Shown: positions 1 through 12,121 of the stretch, piece after piece
How the letters are laid out: each line of letters starts with the position of its first letter
Position numbering within the stretch: the stretch's first letter is position 1
NCBI GenBank assembly: GCA_013180625.2
Contig: SNVD02010171.1
Span: 1 to 64,000 of the forward strand
Direction: 5' to 3'
Source: Boswellia sacra
Lineage: Eukaryota > Streptophyta > Magnoliopsida > Sapindales > Burseraceae
DNA length: 64,000 nucleotides
The notes under the pieces: generated by a model
Databases searched by the model: none
Told to the model about the DNA's origin: nothing
The model's input: only the letters and a program-made list of their open reading frames with translations
Made by a program: the position numbers and the translations under genes

Positions 1-1087
1 TATTGTTTTGATTTTATGAGTCTTTGATACATGTATGAGAGATAGAAATTATACATGAGTTGTTGAGTAAGTCTGTGTGAGTTAATAGACACTTGGGATA
101 ACTTACGGGTTAAGTGTTTATGTAATTCAACGTCAGACATCGTGTGTTATGTATAACTTAACAGTGTGTCGTTAAGTTATCTGCGATCGAGAGTGGGCAG
201 TGTAACTAAAGTTTAAGATCTTTGTGAAGATTTTGTTTTATAAAGATTAAGTCAGTGTGTGAGAGTGAGTCAGCACTGTAAAAGGTCCTAAAAATTGTAT
301 AAACAAGAACTTAGTGAATTGCAGCTCTATAGCTGTCTGTGGATGTAGGTTTTATAACCGAACCACGTAAAAATCCTCATATGCCGATTTACTTTACAGT
401 TTACTGTTATATTTCTTATAACTGCATACTTCCAAAACTTACAATAACAAAGAAAATGCATGTAAAATTTAGGTACTTAATTAGTTATTAATAATGTATT
501 TCATAATTTTTTACTTGAAAGAATTTAATAACAATTTTATCTTCTTCTCAATTATTTAATTTGAATTAAATATTTGTTTCAAATTGAAATTATTCGAAAT
601 ATAATATTGTGTGCTATTATATATAAACATTCTCAAAACTAGATAATGTAATTGTGTACAAAAGTTAAAAATCAATAAACTTAAACTACATATGATAGAA
701 ACAAATGATCAACTTAATTTTGTTATTGATAAGAAAACTATCAGGCAGTAGATATAAAATATTAAACTTTATTAAAGATGATTCAACATCGACAAAGCAG
801 ACTATTAGAGAGCCATAGTATTACATACTTTTACAAATTTATTAAATTAAGAAGTAAGATAGTCTTATGCATGCCTTAAGAACACAGATTGAGACCCAAA
901 AAAATATGTATTATCATCATATAAAATCATTAAACCACCTCAAAAAACGTGTAAGATTATTTTCTTGTATTCCATGAATTAACTTTTAATGAGAACACAA
1001 TTTTTAAGGTAGTTTAACCATTATTATAATGAGAATATACCATTTTTTAGGTCTTCAACGTATTAAGACTACCTCATATAAGAAGTT
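1..1087. other. AT-rich flank, no gene seen
   Basis: No open frame of note and no family similarity could be recognised here. The stretch lies downstream (3') of the minus-strand OMT gene that ends at 1088, so it may contain that gene's 3' UTR. Confidence 0.5.
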
Positions 1088-1976
1088 TTAAGGATGTGCT
1101 AGCTTATGGAGCTCCACAACCGAAGCGGCATCATATGCAGTGCATATAACTTCACAACCAGAAAACCCGGATTTTTCTGCTAATGCCTGAAACTCCGCTT
1201 GGGTCCTCTCTTTTCCTCCATTAAAAACCAGCATAGCGACGTCATTGGCGTAGCCTATTTTTGATGGAACATTATTTTCGGGAAGAATAGATTCGATGAT
1301 GATTACTTTGCCAGAGTCTGGGAGAGCTTTCCAACAATTCTTGAGAATTATCAAGCAATGCTCATCACTCCAATTATGAAGTATCCACTGCAAAGTTTCG
1401 TCTACATTTATGAACAAAAAACTGTAGAAAAACAACAAGATCATAAATTAAGCTTTATATGTACCTTCATGAGAATGGCGTCCCCTTTAGGCACACTCAC
1501 AAACATATCTCCCCCAACATGTTCTCCACCTACACCAAACCATAAGCCTTTGAGTGAGTCCTTGAATGTTCAAGGCTGCCAAATAATTAAATATATGGAT
1601 ACATATAGTGTGTGCTCTGCATCTATTTACGTCAACATATTCTTGACCTATATATCCCTTACCTGAATATGAAGGTGCATTGGCTACAACTTGAGGCAAA
1701 TCAAAATTAATACCCTTAATGTGAGGATACTTAGAATTGATGATATTAATAAGAGTGACGCCAATTCCACCACCAACATCAACTAACACCTTCACGTCTT
1801 CAAATCCTCTGTAAACATCAAGAATCTTTTTCATGATCAAGGCTGCCACGTTAGACATTGCCTGCTCGAAAACCGACTTAAACCTTCTATCCGTTGCTAT
1901 GTATTCATATCCTGACATCCCATATGCCATGTTGAAAGGGATTCCACCTTCTAGTACCATGTCAGTTAATGGAGGC
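1088..1976 (-). pseudogene. OMT copy A: caffeate-type O-methyltransferase, exons 2-4 only
   Basis: Plant class II SAM-dependent O-methyltransferases (COMT family) methylate phenolic hydroxyls in the cytosol. Three exons can be read on the minus strand: exon 2 about 1976-1663, exon 3 about 1529-1465, exon 4 1387-1088, all with GT-AG borders. Exon 2 has [13 protein letters not shown] and the SAM glycine-rich motif LVDVGGGIG. Exon 3 has [16 protein letters not shown]. Exon 4 has the catalytic-His segment WILHNWSDEHC, the ESILPE acidic motif, GGKERT and a C-terminus ending KLAHP. I see no stop or frameshift in these exons. Exon 1 (dimerisation arm and substrate pocket, normally about 120-140 residues) is not found upstream, where an AG microsatellite and MITEs begin. 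So this is either a 5'-truncated copy or a gene with a distant first exon; truncation is my inference. Confidence 0.8.
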
Positions 1977-2042
1977 CTGATAAACAATATACATCTATCT
2001 AATATTAATTAAGCATACAAAATAATTAATATATATATATCC

Positions 2043-2044
<2 letters not shown>

Positions 2045-2109
<65 letters not shown>
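2045..2109. repeat. (AG)n microsatellite
   Basis: About 32 uninterrupted AG units lie 70 bp upstream of OMT copy A exon 2, where its intron 1 would be. Confidence 0.98.
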
Positions 2110-2112
<3 letters not shown>

Positions 2113-2609
2113 TTTAACATAAGTTTTTGATGTATTTATTAACACAAATTTACCATCCTCACCAAATCCAATGGTTAACATTGTAAGTCAAAATTTATAT
2201 TTCATGTTGCCAACTTAAAAACCATTTAACAATTGAATTTTCTAGATCAATGATGAAAATTTGTGTTTGTTGTATTTAATATTATCAACTCATCAATTAT
2301 CTCAATCATTGAATTTTGTAGATCGATTATAAGAATATTGTATCTAATTTTGTATAAAAATTTTGTATCAAAAGCATCTCTTATATACATATATATATAT
2401 CTATATATATATACACATAAATTATTGATACAAAATTTTAACAAAATTTTGTAGCTACTAACTCATCAAACCTAATTGTTGAAATTGAAAGTCAACAAGT
2501 TATATTTAATGTTGTCAACTCATCAATCATCTCAACCATTTGATTGTGTAGATCAATGGTTAAAAATTTGTGTCTAAATTTGTATAAACAAAATTGTGTT
2601 GAAAGATCA
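2107..2609. mobile_element. MITE-like inverted-repeat element
   Basis: The left end reads gatcttttaacataa and the right end, reverse-complemented, reads gatctttcaacacaa (13 of 15 match). The interior holds several direct and inverted copies of a motif like caattgaattttgtagatc. No coding capacity is seen. The target duplication was not resolved, so the borders are approximate. Confidence 0.5.
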
Positions 2610-3002
2610 CTAACGGTACAGTATTGCATGTTACTGATAATTGTGAGTCAATTTTTAACCAAATTAATGTGAGTCAATTTGTGCCCAAACACAGTTATCA
2701 CACCTTTTCCACTTCTCTCATTTCCTTGAGTTCTTTAAAGATAAAAATTTATTAATTTATCAAGGACATAGGTTACACGGACTTAATATTTACTAAATAT
2801 TTAATCTTACATTTTCATAAGTGATTTTTTTTTTAATCATAAACATTCGACTATCATCGATCTAAAACAATATTTCGAATACTCATCTCTTAAAAATAAT
2901 TTTTGGTTTTCAAAATACACATTTGGTAAATAATTAAGGACCAATGTTTATCTTATTCTTAATAATTATCTTATCCAAATTAAACCAAAACCTATATCAA
3001 TA

Positions 3003-3170
3003 ATATTATACTTACAATGTCTGTATATAAAGTTAGTATACAAAGTTGATGTGGAGTGAATGAAAAGATTAATATGAGTTGTTAGTGTAATAAATATTCA
3101 TGGGTCATATGATATTGAATGAGTGATGCCACATCAACTTTGTATAAAAACTTTATAAGTGTATCATTAA
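3003..3170. mobile_element. MITE-like element with tacaaagttgatgtgg ends
   Basis: Sequence around 3035-3053 (tatacaaagttgatgtgg) is inverted around 3130-3150 (ccacatcaactttgtata), and the similarity extends outward to the 3003/3168 area. This gives a small hairpin-forming element of about 165 bp without coding potential. Borders are approximate. Confidence 0.5.
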
Positions 3171-3215
3171 TCAAACCTATATGTGTGTGTGTGTGTGTGT
3201 ATTTATGTATAGGGA

Positions 3216-3413
3216 GGAGATGTTTTAATACAAGACTTTTGACATAAAACTAGACATAATTTCTTAGCCGTTTATTTATAAAATCCAATAGTTGAGATAA
3301 TTGATAAGTTATAATATTAAATGCATCTTATTAACTTTCAGTCTCAACCATTGAATTTTGTGAGATCAATGGTTAGGAAATTGCATCAATAAATTGTGTT
3401 AAAATATCCACTC
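3216..3413. mobile_element. MITE-like element, related to that at 2107-2609
   Basis: The ends gatgttttaatacaa and (reverse) gatattttaacacaa are inverted relatives. The interior carries the same 'caatagttgagataattgat' type inverted motif as the element at 2107-2609, so the two look like one family. Confidence 0.5.
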
Positions 3414-4192
3414 TCATATATATATAGACACACACACACACCCTCAACTAATAAAGATCTTCTTTTAAAATTATTTTTTTTAATTTCTTTTCATGTTTAA
3501 AACACTCAAAACTCCTGCAATTAACTCCATCTTCACTTCCTTGGAAAACACAACATATTCATACGCACGCCTGTACAAGAAATAACTCCATCTTTATTTA
3601 TCTAATTGCACAACACAGAGACATACATAGACAAAGAATGACTCATATTTGCTTGGCTGCGAGAAAATTAGAGATGTTGGTATAGTTACAAGATGCAGGC
3701 CTAGGGAATACATACACCAGCAACAGAAGTATTCTTAAAGGATTTGATTTGCCAAAATCAATGCACCTGCAATGTTCCTGCCATGGAGTTATGAGATAAT
3801 GTACAACTTTTTCTATTCCATAAAATTAAGTTAATAAAATTCCATATGAAATATGAAGCTTCTGGATATCTAGATGTAATAATCATTATAAATTTATTCG
3901 GTAAAAAACTCAATTAGTAGTTGGAAGAGTAATTTTTGGAATTTGGGAGGGTATGCAGAGTAGTTATTTTTAAAATTCTATCAACGAATGTACGAGAAAT
4001 TTAGGTATCAATAGCATTTTCTTTAGTGCAAATAGTCTCATGCACCTTAAATATTATTCTTTTTCTAAAAACATCATATTAGAGAAGCAATATAGATGAT
4101 AAATTTATATAAATGTATATAACAGGTCTATACATAATTTTTACCATGAAACATTTACAAAATCTAAGAGGAAGGAAAGTAAAAATTGCTTA
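3414..4192. other. Intergenic, no gene seen
   Basis: A less AT-rich patch at 3480-3790 resembles untranslated transcript sequence in base composition, but no reading frame or known family can be supported on either strand. Confidence 0.4.
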
Positions 4193-4850
4193 GCTAATAG
4201 ATATGACTCAATTAATAGTGCCAACCCTAGCTATTGAGAGTAATAGTGTAATGGGGATGGCAAAATGTACTACGAAGTTAGAAATCCGCAAGTACCACAA
4301 AGTTAGAAATCTGCAAGGACCCGTCTCAATTAATAGTGTAAAAATTGTTTAGCCAATAGGAGTAATGCTACTCTTACAAACTATTTATACAAACTCATAC
4401 ATGCAAACTGACGTGACATAATATGATTTGATAAATAAATGCAGTGATTGATAAATATATATTAATAATAAATGACATTAATTAATATGAGTGATGTAAC
4501 GATCATATAGGAATGTCACATCAGTTTGTATGTGTGAGTTTGTATTAATAGTTTGTAAGAGTAACATTACTCAGCCAATAGATATGGCTAAATTAATAGT
4601 GCCAACCCTAGCTATTGAGAGTAATAGTATAATAGCGATGGCAAAATGTATCATGAAGTTAGAAATCTATAAATACCATGAAGTTAGAAATCCATAAGGA
4701 CCCGTCTCAATTAATAGTGTAAAAATTGTTTAGCTGAAAGATATGGCTTAATTAATAGTGCCAACCCCTAGCAATTGAGAGTAATAGCTAGTGTAATAAG
4801 GATGGTAAAATATACCATGAAGTTAGAAATCTGCAAGGACCCTTAATGTG
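4193..4850. repeat. Tandem repeat, three diverged copies of about 110-170 bp
   Basis: A unit containing 'agtgccaaccctagctatt' and 'gaagttagaaatc' appears near 4199, 4591 and 4754. The last copy is shorter. The first junction is split by the MITE at 4370-4572. Confidence 0.85.
4370..4572. mobile_element. 203-bp MITE with 9-bp target duplication (Mutator-like)
   Basis: The element starts gagtaatgctactcttac and its right end reverse-complements to gagtaatgttactcttac. The terminal inverted repeats extend about 60 bp with a handful of mismatches. It is flanked on both sides by agccaatag (4361-4369 and 4573-4581). A 9-bp duplication plus long inverted ends fits the Mutator superfamily. It is non-autonomous, with no ORF. 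Confidence 0.85.
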
Positions 4851-5693
4851 AAGGTGAGGGTACTTTTTAATGGGGAATTAGTGAGGGTCAGTGTAGGGCT
4901 AAAAATTCAATCTCCCATTATGATAGGACGGGGAGGGGTTTAACTACTCTCCACCTGCACCCACTGTGTACCTCGCCATTATATATAAAATGTATGAAAT
5001 ATAATATTCTTTTTTAGCATACTAATAATTTTTATAACATAAAATTATATTATTACCTATCCTTTTATTAAAACCATAAATTTAATTATACAAAATAAAA
5101 CTGGGAAAGTTATTAATCGTCATTCTTTTTACAACATTTTTATTTTATTTTTTTAGTGCAATATCAATTTTAATTCTCCTCCTCTACCCTTAGAAATAAA
5201 AAATTGAGGGTCTTTTCCAGGAACGGAAAGATAATTCTACATATACATGATTTTAGAATGTCATATTTATTTTTTTTATTTTTTTTGCTATAACTTCTTC
5301 TCTCTGTCTCTCTCTCCCTTTTTTTTTTACTCATTCCTTTTCATGATGACTTGATTAAATTTGCCAGTTTTGAATTTTGATATAGTTGTAATAAATTTAT
5401 AGATGATTTTTCCACATGATAGTGAACATTTTATTTAGATTGGTAATACGAGAAATGAGAAGAGGTAAGGAAAAGTATTCTCCACATTGAGAATATTCCT
5501 CATCCCATTGTCATCCCTATAGTGTAGTACTATTTTTTTCCAAATTTTATACCGGATTTTCGTACTTGAATGATATAACAAGTATATTTGACTAGTGGTT
5601 TAAAAGTCATTTAAGTGTATTACTATCAAAGGAAATTGTGGAACATGTACTTTTGCCTAATTTTATACCAAAATAATTTCATTTTTGAATGAT
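4851..5693. other. Intergenic, with a tandem repeat at its right edge
   Basis: No gene is seen. From about 5526 a unit of roughly 115 bp ('aattttatacc...gaatgatat...aagt') begins to repeat. The second copy is interrupted at 5702 by the hAT-ended element and resumes at 28032. A third, diverged copy follows the Harbinger-like element near 28898. Confidence 0.55.
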
Positions 5694-6706
5694 ATGATAA
5701 GTAGAGGCGGAATCTATCCCTTTGGGGATGAGCCCCTACACTTCGCCAACTTGTTTGGGTTGGGGATGAGAATGAAAATTCTTCCCAAAATTAAAATGGG
5801 GATAGGGATGGGGATTATGTTCCCCAACCTAGCCCAGCCCGACTCCCCAAAAATAAAAAGAATAGATAAATTAATAAATATATGTCACTTCTGAAGCTGT
5901 CCAAAGATATTTAGCTCAAAGTCTAAAAGGTTGATTATTTTTTAGACTAAAATCTGAATTTAACTTATTCTCACAATTTTGATCTTCTCATGGTTTTTTT
6001 TTTATTTTACCTAAGAATTAATATAAGACATTTTGATCTTAATGAAAAAGCTAAAAATTTTAGATTTTATCTATATACAAATGTCTAAATCATTTATTAC
6101 TTCTTTAATTCTCTTAAATGCCTTTATAAAATTCATTTATAACTTATTTATACATAGCCTGATATTTTAATTTTATAACATTATTATTTATTTTTAATTT
6201 TATATTGTGATTCTCTATGTATTTTAAAATAATTTTATAATCATTTAGTTTATTTATATATCAAATTCTTTTAGGAAAAAAAACAACTTATTTATCCAAT
6301 TATACACCTTTAAATAAATTAAATTCATAATAAATTTTTATATGCAAATATTTTTGTCATATGAAATAAAATCACTACAAAAATTTTTAGTATACTTGTC
6401 ACATAATTTTTCATATATTTGAGGATTTTGTGTAATACTGTCAACTATATTATATATTTATAAGTCACACCTTGATTTTAAGAGTGTTCGTGAGTTGTTA
6501 ATGTCCAAACTTGTCATTTCAAAGTAAGGGGCAAATATGACAATTTTGTGTAACAAAAATCTCATGACTTTCCCTTCTTCCCCTTTCCCTCTCTCACGTT
6601 CCCTCTCTCACTTTCACTTAATTCGTGCTCCCTCTTTCATCAATCCCTCACAAAATCAGATCACCACCCTACTTCTAACTTCAAATTTACTCCTAATTTC
6701 AACTAT

Positions 6707-6730
<24 letters not shown>
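6707..6730. repeat. (TC)n microsatellite
   Basis: Twelve TC units followed by acacaca lie just upstream of a possible first exon (atg near 6795, donor near 6867) inside the outer CACTA element. Confidence 0.9.
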
Positions 6731-6737
<7 letters not shown>

Positions 6738-6794
6738 TGGAATTGATTCTTGGCGCTAAATCCCTAATTTCTTAGCACTGATTTGGGTCATCTC

Positions 6795-9338
6795 ATGAAA
6801 TCCCAAATTCTCGGCACCTTCCAGATTCTACATTCAACATTTCTTGCATTCAAGGACTTCAAGCAAGGTAAGCTGTTATTTTCAAATTTTCGGGTTGATT
6901 TTTTTTCGATTTTTTTGGGTTTCTTTTCATTTTCCTTTGGAGAGCACCGTTGATGTATATTCTTCATTTTCCTTTTGCCACTTTATATTTCGGGAATTTT
7001 TTTTTCTTAAGTTTATTAGCTAGCATCGACGCCAGTGCACCTAAACATTAGATCAAAAGTAAGCATCTTTATGGGTGAAGGACAAGCCAGTAATCAATCA
7101 AATATTTCTTTCTTGACTTTGTAATATTTAATCCAAATTAAATTTATTATCTTGGACTAGAATTTGCATGGCAGAGCACAAATGTCAAATAGGAACGGAA
7201 CATTAGTGTTTTTTTTAAACCAAATGTTATAATTCCTAAGGGAAATTTGCAAAGAAAAAAAAAGTGTCTTGGAGAATGGACATTGGCGGGCCATTCATGT
7301 TTTATAAATAAGGACCTACAAGATGGAATGTTATCCTTCCAAGCATCATCATTTATCATTTCAAGTGCTTGGCTTTGTCTTATCCCAACCACTACTTATC
7401 CACAAATAATTAAAAGAATTTAAATATATAATTTTTTCTAAATATTGAGAACATACTAGCAAACTCTAATAGTTTTAAGTTGATCTAGGTGAAGTTGGTA
7501 GGAGCTATAAACGCAATTTTCTCTATAGTTGAAAATTTCTAAGCTTTTTTTTTTGTGTTTACAGAATTTGACAGATGTTCATTTTAAACATGATGTGATT
7601 CAGGTAATCCTGGATTGTTTTGGTATGATTCTTCTATTTATTCTTTATTAGTGCACGTGTGGTCCGATTGTCCTTTGCTATGTTTGTCAAAATTACTGAT
7701 ATTTTGACCTCTTTAATCTATCGTGAGTGCATATTTCCTTGAGTTCATAGATTTTGTGCTTAAATTTAATTTTTCAGCTAATATGTGAGCTCATAAGATG
7801 ATATGATAATCAACCATGAACTAAGATTTCCAGTTGATAAGAAGTTATATATCTATATGATTTAATGGCTTTTTTTTTATGAAGTCTTGAATTTTCTCCC
7901 CTTGATATTTGTATATTTCTTGGATAAGGATTTTGACTATCTAAAATATTCAATTATGTTGGTGAAATTCTGGTCTAAGATGCATTTTAAAGTTAGATTA
8001 AAGGTAGCATGCAAGAACATGCTAACTTAAATATAATAATTTCCTTACGCTATCTAGCTACAAATATTTTTATTTTAATTATTGATCCATGTTTGTTCAA
8101 TACATGCATTAATTAATTAATAATCTCCATGGGCCCAGGTCTTTACCACTCATTTATGGCTTGAATATTATTAACATTCTTATGTTTCTCTATTTTGTCA
8201 TCTCTATTTGATTGAAACGCTCATGATCTTTGTAAATATTCTTTGAATGACAAATGCAAAGAGTTTGAATTGGACTGATTGCATACTTGCCTTTAAACAA
8301 ATTGGTATTAATATATTTAGTAAAAATGAGAATCAAGAAACAAACAAATCCCAATAAGCTATCTTTTTATTATAATGAGTGGCAGCTTTCTATTATAAAC
8401 AGTGGTTTGTCAACTCTTATATCATTTGGTCCAAGAAGCTATTACTTCAGAATGGCTCATCTTGGTCCAAAAATAGATGATGACAATAAAGATGGTTGAT
8501 AGATACAATTCGACAAATAATGTAACCAAAGTATACGTACTTATTTATTTGAATCATTTTGATAAATTAATTTCAGTTTAAGCACTTTATGAAAGAAATT
8601 CTTGCCAGTTATATATCAACCATAACAAAGACTAGCATCTATATAGATTTGGATTGTCGAGTTGTTAAAGAGAGAACACGCTTGGTTGATCCACATTTGA
8701 GCATAATATGCATTGATTTCCAGAGTCACCCATCACCACTGGCTATTTATTATGTTTTGAATGCTTTCAAGTGTAATTCATACGTTATTTTAGACTATTC
8801 CACTTGTTTTAATTGCTTTCAACTATTATTGATATAGTGATTACCACTATTCATGCTGTTTTATATGCTTTCAATCAGTTTTTGATATTTGAAAGGGTGC
8901 ATAACATGCTATTTTAAATGCTTTCAATCAGTTTTTGATATGTAGTTTACTACTAATGGTTTTTTAAATGGTTTTACTCAGTTTTTAATATGTTGTTTGC
9001 TACTATTCATGTTGCTTCAACTTCTTTCAATCAATTTTTGATTTGTCTTAATTCAACATAGAATATTTTTGGAATGTTCATAATGCATGATTAAGATGAA
9101 GTGGTTGATCATGTGCTGTTTTAGGCTAATTTTGTCACATTCTTATTTTTTTTTGGCATTATGAAATTCCTCAGGCGTGAACTTTCTATTGAATTTGCAT
9201 TGTTCTTGATTTGATGATGTCTTATTTTCTACATTACAAATCTTACTTTTTTTTAACCTACAATCAAATTTTAACTTATTTGTTTTTTTCCATTTGTTCC
9301 AGGTCTATATTTAAAGTTTGATTTTTTTGATGTAACAG
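6795..9338 (+). other. Region 5' of the Ulp1-like gene; possible leader exon
   Basis: A short open stretch from an ATG at about 6795 ends at a good donor (caag/gtaagc) near 6868 and may be a first exon of the Ulp1-like gene. Between there and 9339 no further exon could be supported; short ORFs at 8287-8499 and 8589-8837 have no recognisable content. Confidence 0.3.
8730..9060. repeat. Degenerate tandem repeat
   Basis: The phrase 'gctttcaatcagtttttgat' and diverged versions recur about five times at roughly 60-bp spacing, alternating with 'ttactactattcatg'-like text. The stretch is non-coding. Confidence 0.6.
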
Positions 9339-10435
9339 TCATATTTACGAGGCTTTCCAATGTGGATCTGGTTCAGTGAAGTATGGTTTTATCCACCCAG
9401 AAACCATCCTTCCTAGTAGGCTTGAAGATGCTCAAATACGAGTACAAATGGCCCAATCAATCACAAACAAGTTACTAAAGTTTAAAGATATAAACTTTGT
9501 TTTCATTCCATACAACCCCAGGTATAATGTCTTTGGAAATAATATTGTAAAATCTTAGTTTTTGCAATAGTAATGGATTTAAATTGTAATTGTTTGATAC
9601 ATTGTTGTAGGTACCATTGGACTCTTATAGTGCTTGACATGTCAACTTTCAAAGTATACCATATTGATTCAATGAGAAAAGGAATTCAAGCAGCGGCAAA
9701 GGAAGTTATAAACCAGTAAGACCTAAAATTTAATTATTCTTGAAATCCAAGCTTTGTGGGTTAATTTTCAGTGAAGTATTCTGACTGTTTGTAATATGTT
9801 TTCAGAGGGTTTATGATATGGCAAACTAAAGTTGACAAAAAGATGAAGAAGAATAATGTATGGATACAAGTGAAGGTATAATTTAAGTCTTCCTTTCATT
9901 TTTATTATATTTCAACATGGTTTTTTATGCCTTAAGAATTAGAAGCTTTTGAATATGGACAACTTAGATAGCTTTGAGTTTTAGGTGTTGGGGCTTTCTT
10001 TGCTTTGTTGTTTGATAAATGACTACATTCTATTCTTTTTAAACATTGAATAAAGAAATGTGTTAAGTTTCCTTTTTCTATAATTGATAATGGAATTTGT
10101 TGAACCTTTAAAAGAACATTACGAAGTAACAATTTAACTTTTTCATGTATAGGGACCGAAGCAAGTTGGAAGCTTTGAATGTGGCTATTATGTACTTAGA
10201 TACATGAAAGAGATCATCTTAGACTATAATGTCCTTTGCGAGAAGGTGAGCTGACCACTAATAATTGTATGTTATTAAACCTTTAGTTGGTACCCATTTT
10301 GAGTGTTAAACTAACCTGGTTATATTATAGTACAACAAGAAGGACAAATATACTGAAGATGAGATAAATGAGATTAGAGGTGACTGGGCAAAGCATGTTT
10401 CTTCTATCTTATTAAAGAAGCTGGGCAACAAATGA
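9339..10435 (+). CDS. Ulp1-like C48 cysteine protease of CACTA type, C-terminal domain
   Basis: Five exons join in frame: 9339-9521, 9611-9715, 9806-9875, 10153-10245, 10331-10435. Residues visible in order: KYGFIHPETILPS near the start; YHWTLIVLD with the catalytic His; VYHIDSMRK with the Asp; then PKQVGSFECGYYVLRYMKEI with the Cys; the end is a charged tail finishing LGNK. The His-Asp-Cys triad is present with no stop inside. Such Ulp1/SENP-type peptidase domains are commonly carried by plant CACTA elements. They resemble deSUMOylating enzymes, but their role in the transposon is unclear. The N-terminal part of the usual protein is not visible, so the gene is probably truncated or has unrecognised upstream exons. 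Confidence 0.75.
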
Positions 10436-11919
10436 ATAGACTTATCAGGTTGAATAACAGACCAAGTTAACATTGTTATATTAAGCTTTTAATAATCATT
10501 ATTTGTTTCTAACAATTGCCTTTCTAATTTTGCAGATTGGAGTTATGTTTATAACTTTGATCATTTTGTGTTAGATTCTGATTTTTTGGTTTCTTTTGTG
10601 GAAGATGATTCAAAGGAGATGACATCATAAATAGATACTGATGTAGATTGATTCCTTTTTAGGGAGACCTTTTTGGTGTGGACATACAACATGAATGCAT
10701 ACTGACTAGGATTTTGGAAGCATTCAAACTTTGTACTTAGTTCTTTACTTTGAATATAGCACAAAGGATGGTACAAATATGTATTTGCTTATATTAACTT
10801 ATTTACTTTCGGATATAATCAGTTTTTACTTGTTTGTTTATAAACTCTGCCACTTAGTTTTTTTTAATGTGGTTCAAATATTTATGGCTCTACATACATA
10901 CATTTGCATGACTCCAACAACTTCTGAATTTTTAATCGAAGATCTTGTGCAGGTATAATATTAATTGCATATTACTTTTGATTCTACTAGTCCAATTTAG
11001 ATCTTTTCATCATCATTAAATTGAATTTTATTTTTTGCATCTTCAGGAGAAAAGGAAATTGGTCCTACAAGTGGAAAAGGGCTACACTACAAGGGTATGT
11101 ATTTGTTTATATTCACTTTCAATATTTACGACCAAATCATTTTATCACAATGACTATGATTCTTAAGGCTATGAAGAAATTGGTATAGCTTTCCTACTCT
11201 GATTTTTGGAGAGATTTCAGTTTCTGATGAAAATTTTTTTGATAATCATGATGAGTTTAACTTCATCAAGAATTCCAGCTTAGTTTTTTTGTTGCTTGTT
11301 AGAAGCGTCTAATGAGCTAAATTGGTGATCATTTTGAAATCTGATGTGTCTATAGTGATCATAGTTATGTGGAAAGAAAATTGTGAGTTGTGACTTGAAA
11401 GTTATATTACTAACATTTAATAATATTGTACATATCAAATGATGAGTGCTTAATCTTGATATAGTAATTTCATTGATCAACTATTGTACTTTTCATACCC
11501 TGATTATTTGTGCTGTCTCCTACATTTAATATTGTGAGCGATACAAGTTTAAAGTCAAATGCATGAATCTTCTCCACTAGGTTTGGATGTCATTGTTAAG
11601 TTTATATTTGACTATTGTTTGTTGTTCCATAGTATTAATTAAATGAGCAAGGAAAAAGGGACTATGTCTATGGATTACTTGTTTTATTTATTCTTGACAG
11701 TGGATGGTTTAGGGCTGCAGATAGGCAAATTACATAGTTATGACTTTTTACACTTTGATCTATGTTTAGAATATGCAAACTTTTGATTCATTCATGAAGT
11801 ACTTCAACTAGAAATTGTGTCATTTACTTAATGTTACATTTATTTATGTAATAAATTGACTTATTCATTCTTTTTTTCTTTATTTTTTGTAGGGCATCAC
11901 AACAAAATACTTTTTATTA
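10436..11919. other. Outer CACTA internal sequence, no gene recognised
   Basis: A possible short exon at about 11047-11095 ('gagaaaaggaaattggtcc' onward, donor gtatgt) cannot be tied to any family. The rest is AT-rich and intron-like. Confidence 0.35.
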
Positions 11920-12121
11920 CACTACAAGAATATTTTTCATATTTGTCACATCATATTTTTTTATTTGACAGTTTTTTAAAAAATGAGAATTATAACGCAA
12001 AACTAAAAGTCAAACTCAATTTTTTATTTTATTTGTCACGTTTTGTCTTTTTCTAATTACATATTTATCATTTTTTTAATATTAGTGACAAATAGTCGTT
12101 TTTGTCTTTTACCTTGATATT

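Noticed and set aside
1358..1666. 102-codon plus-strand ORF
   Set aside because: It overlaps minus-strand OMT exons 3 and 4, which have clear family motifs; it is a shadow frame.
5685..5894. 69-codon ORF rich in Gly/Met/Ile
   Set aside because: It is produced by the ggggatgggg-type sequence at the hAT left end; the same text recurs at the right end. Not a protein gene.
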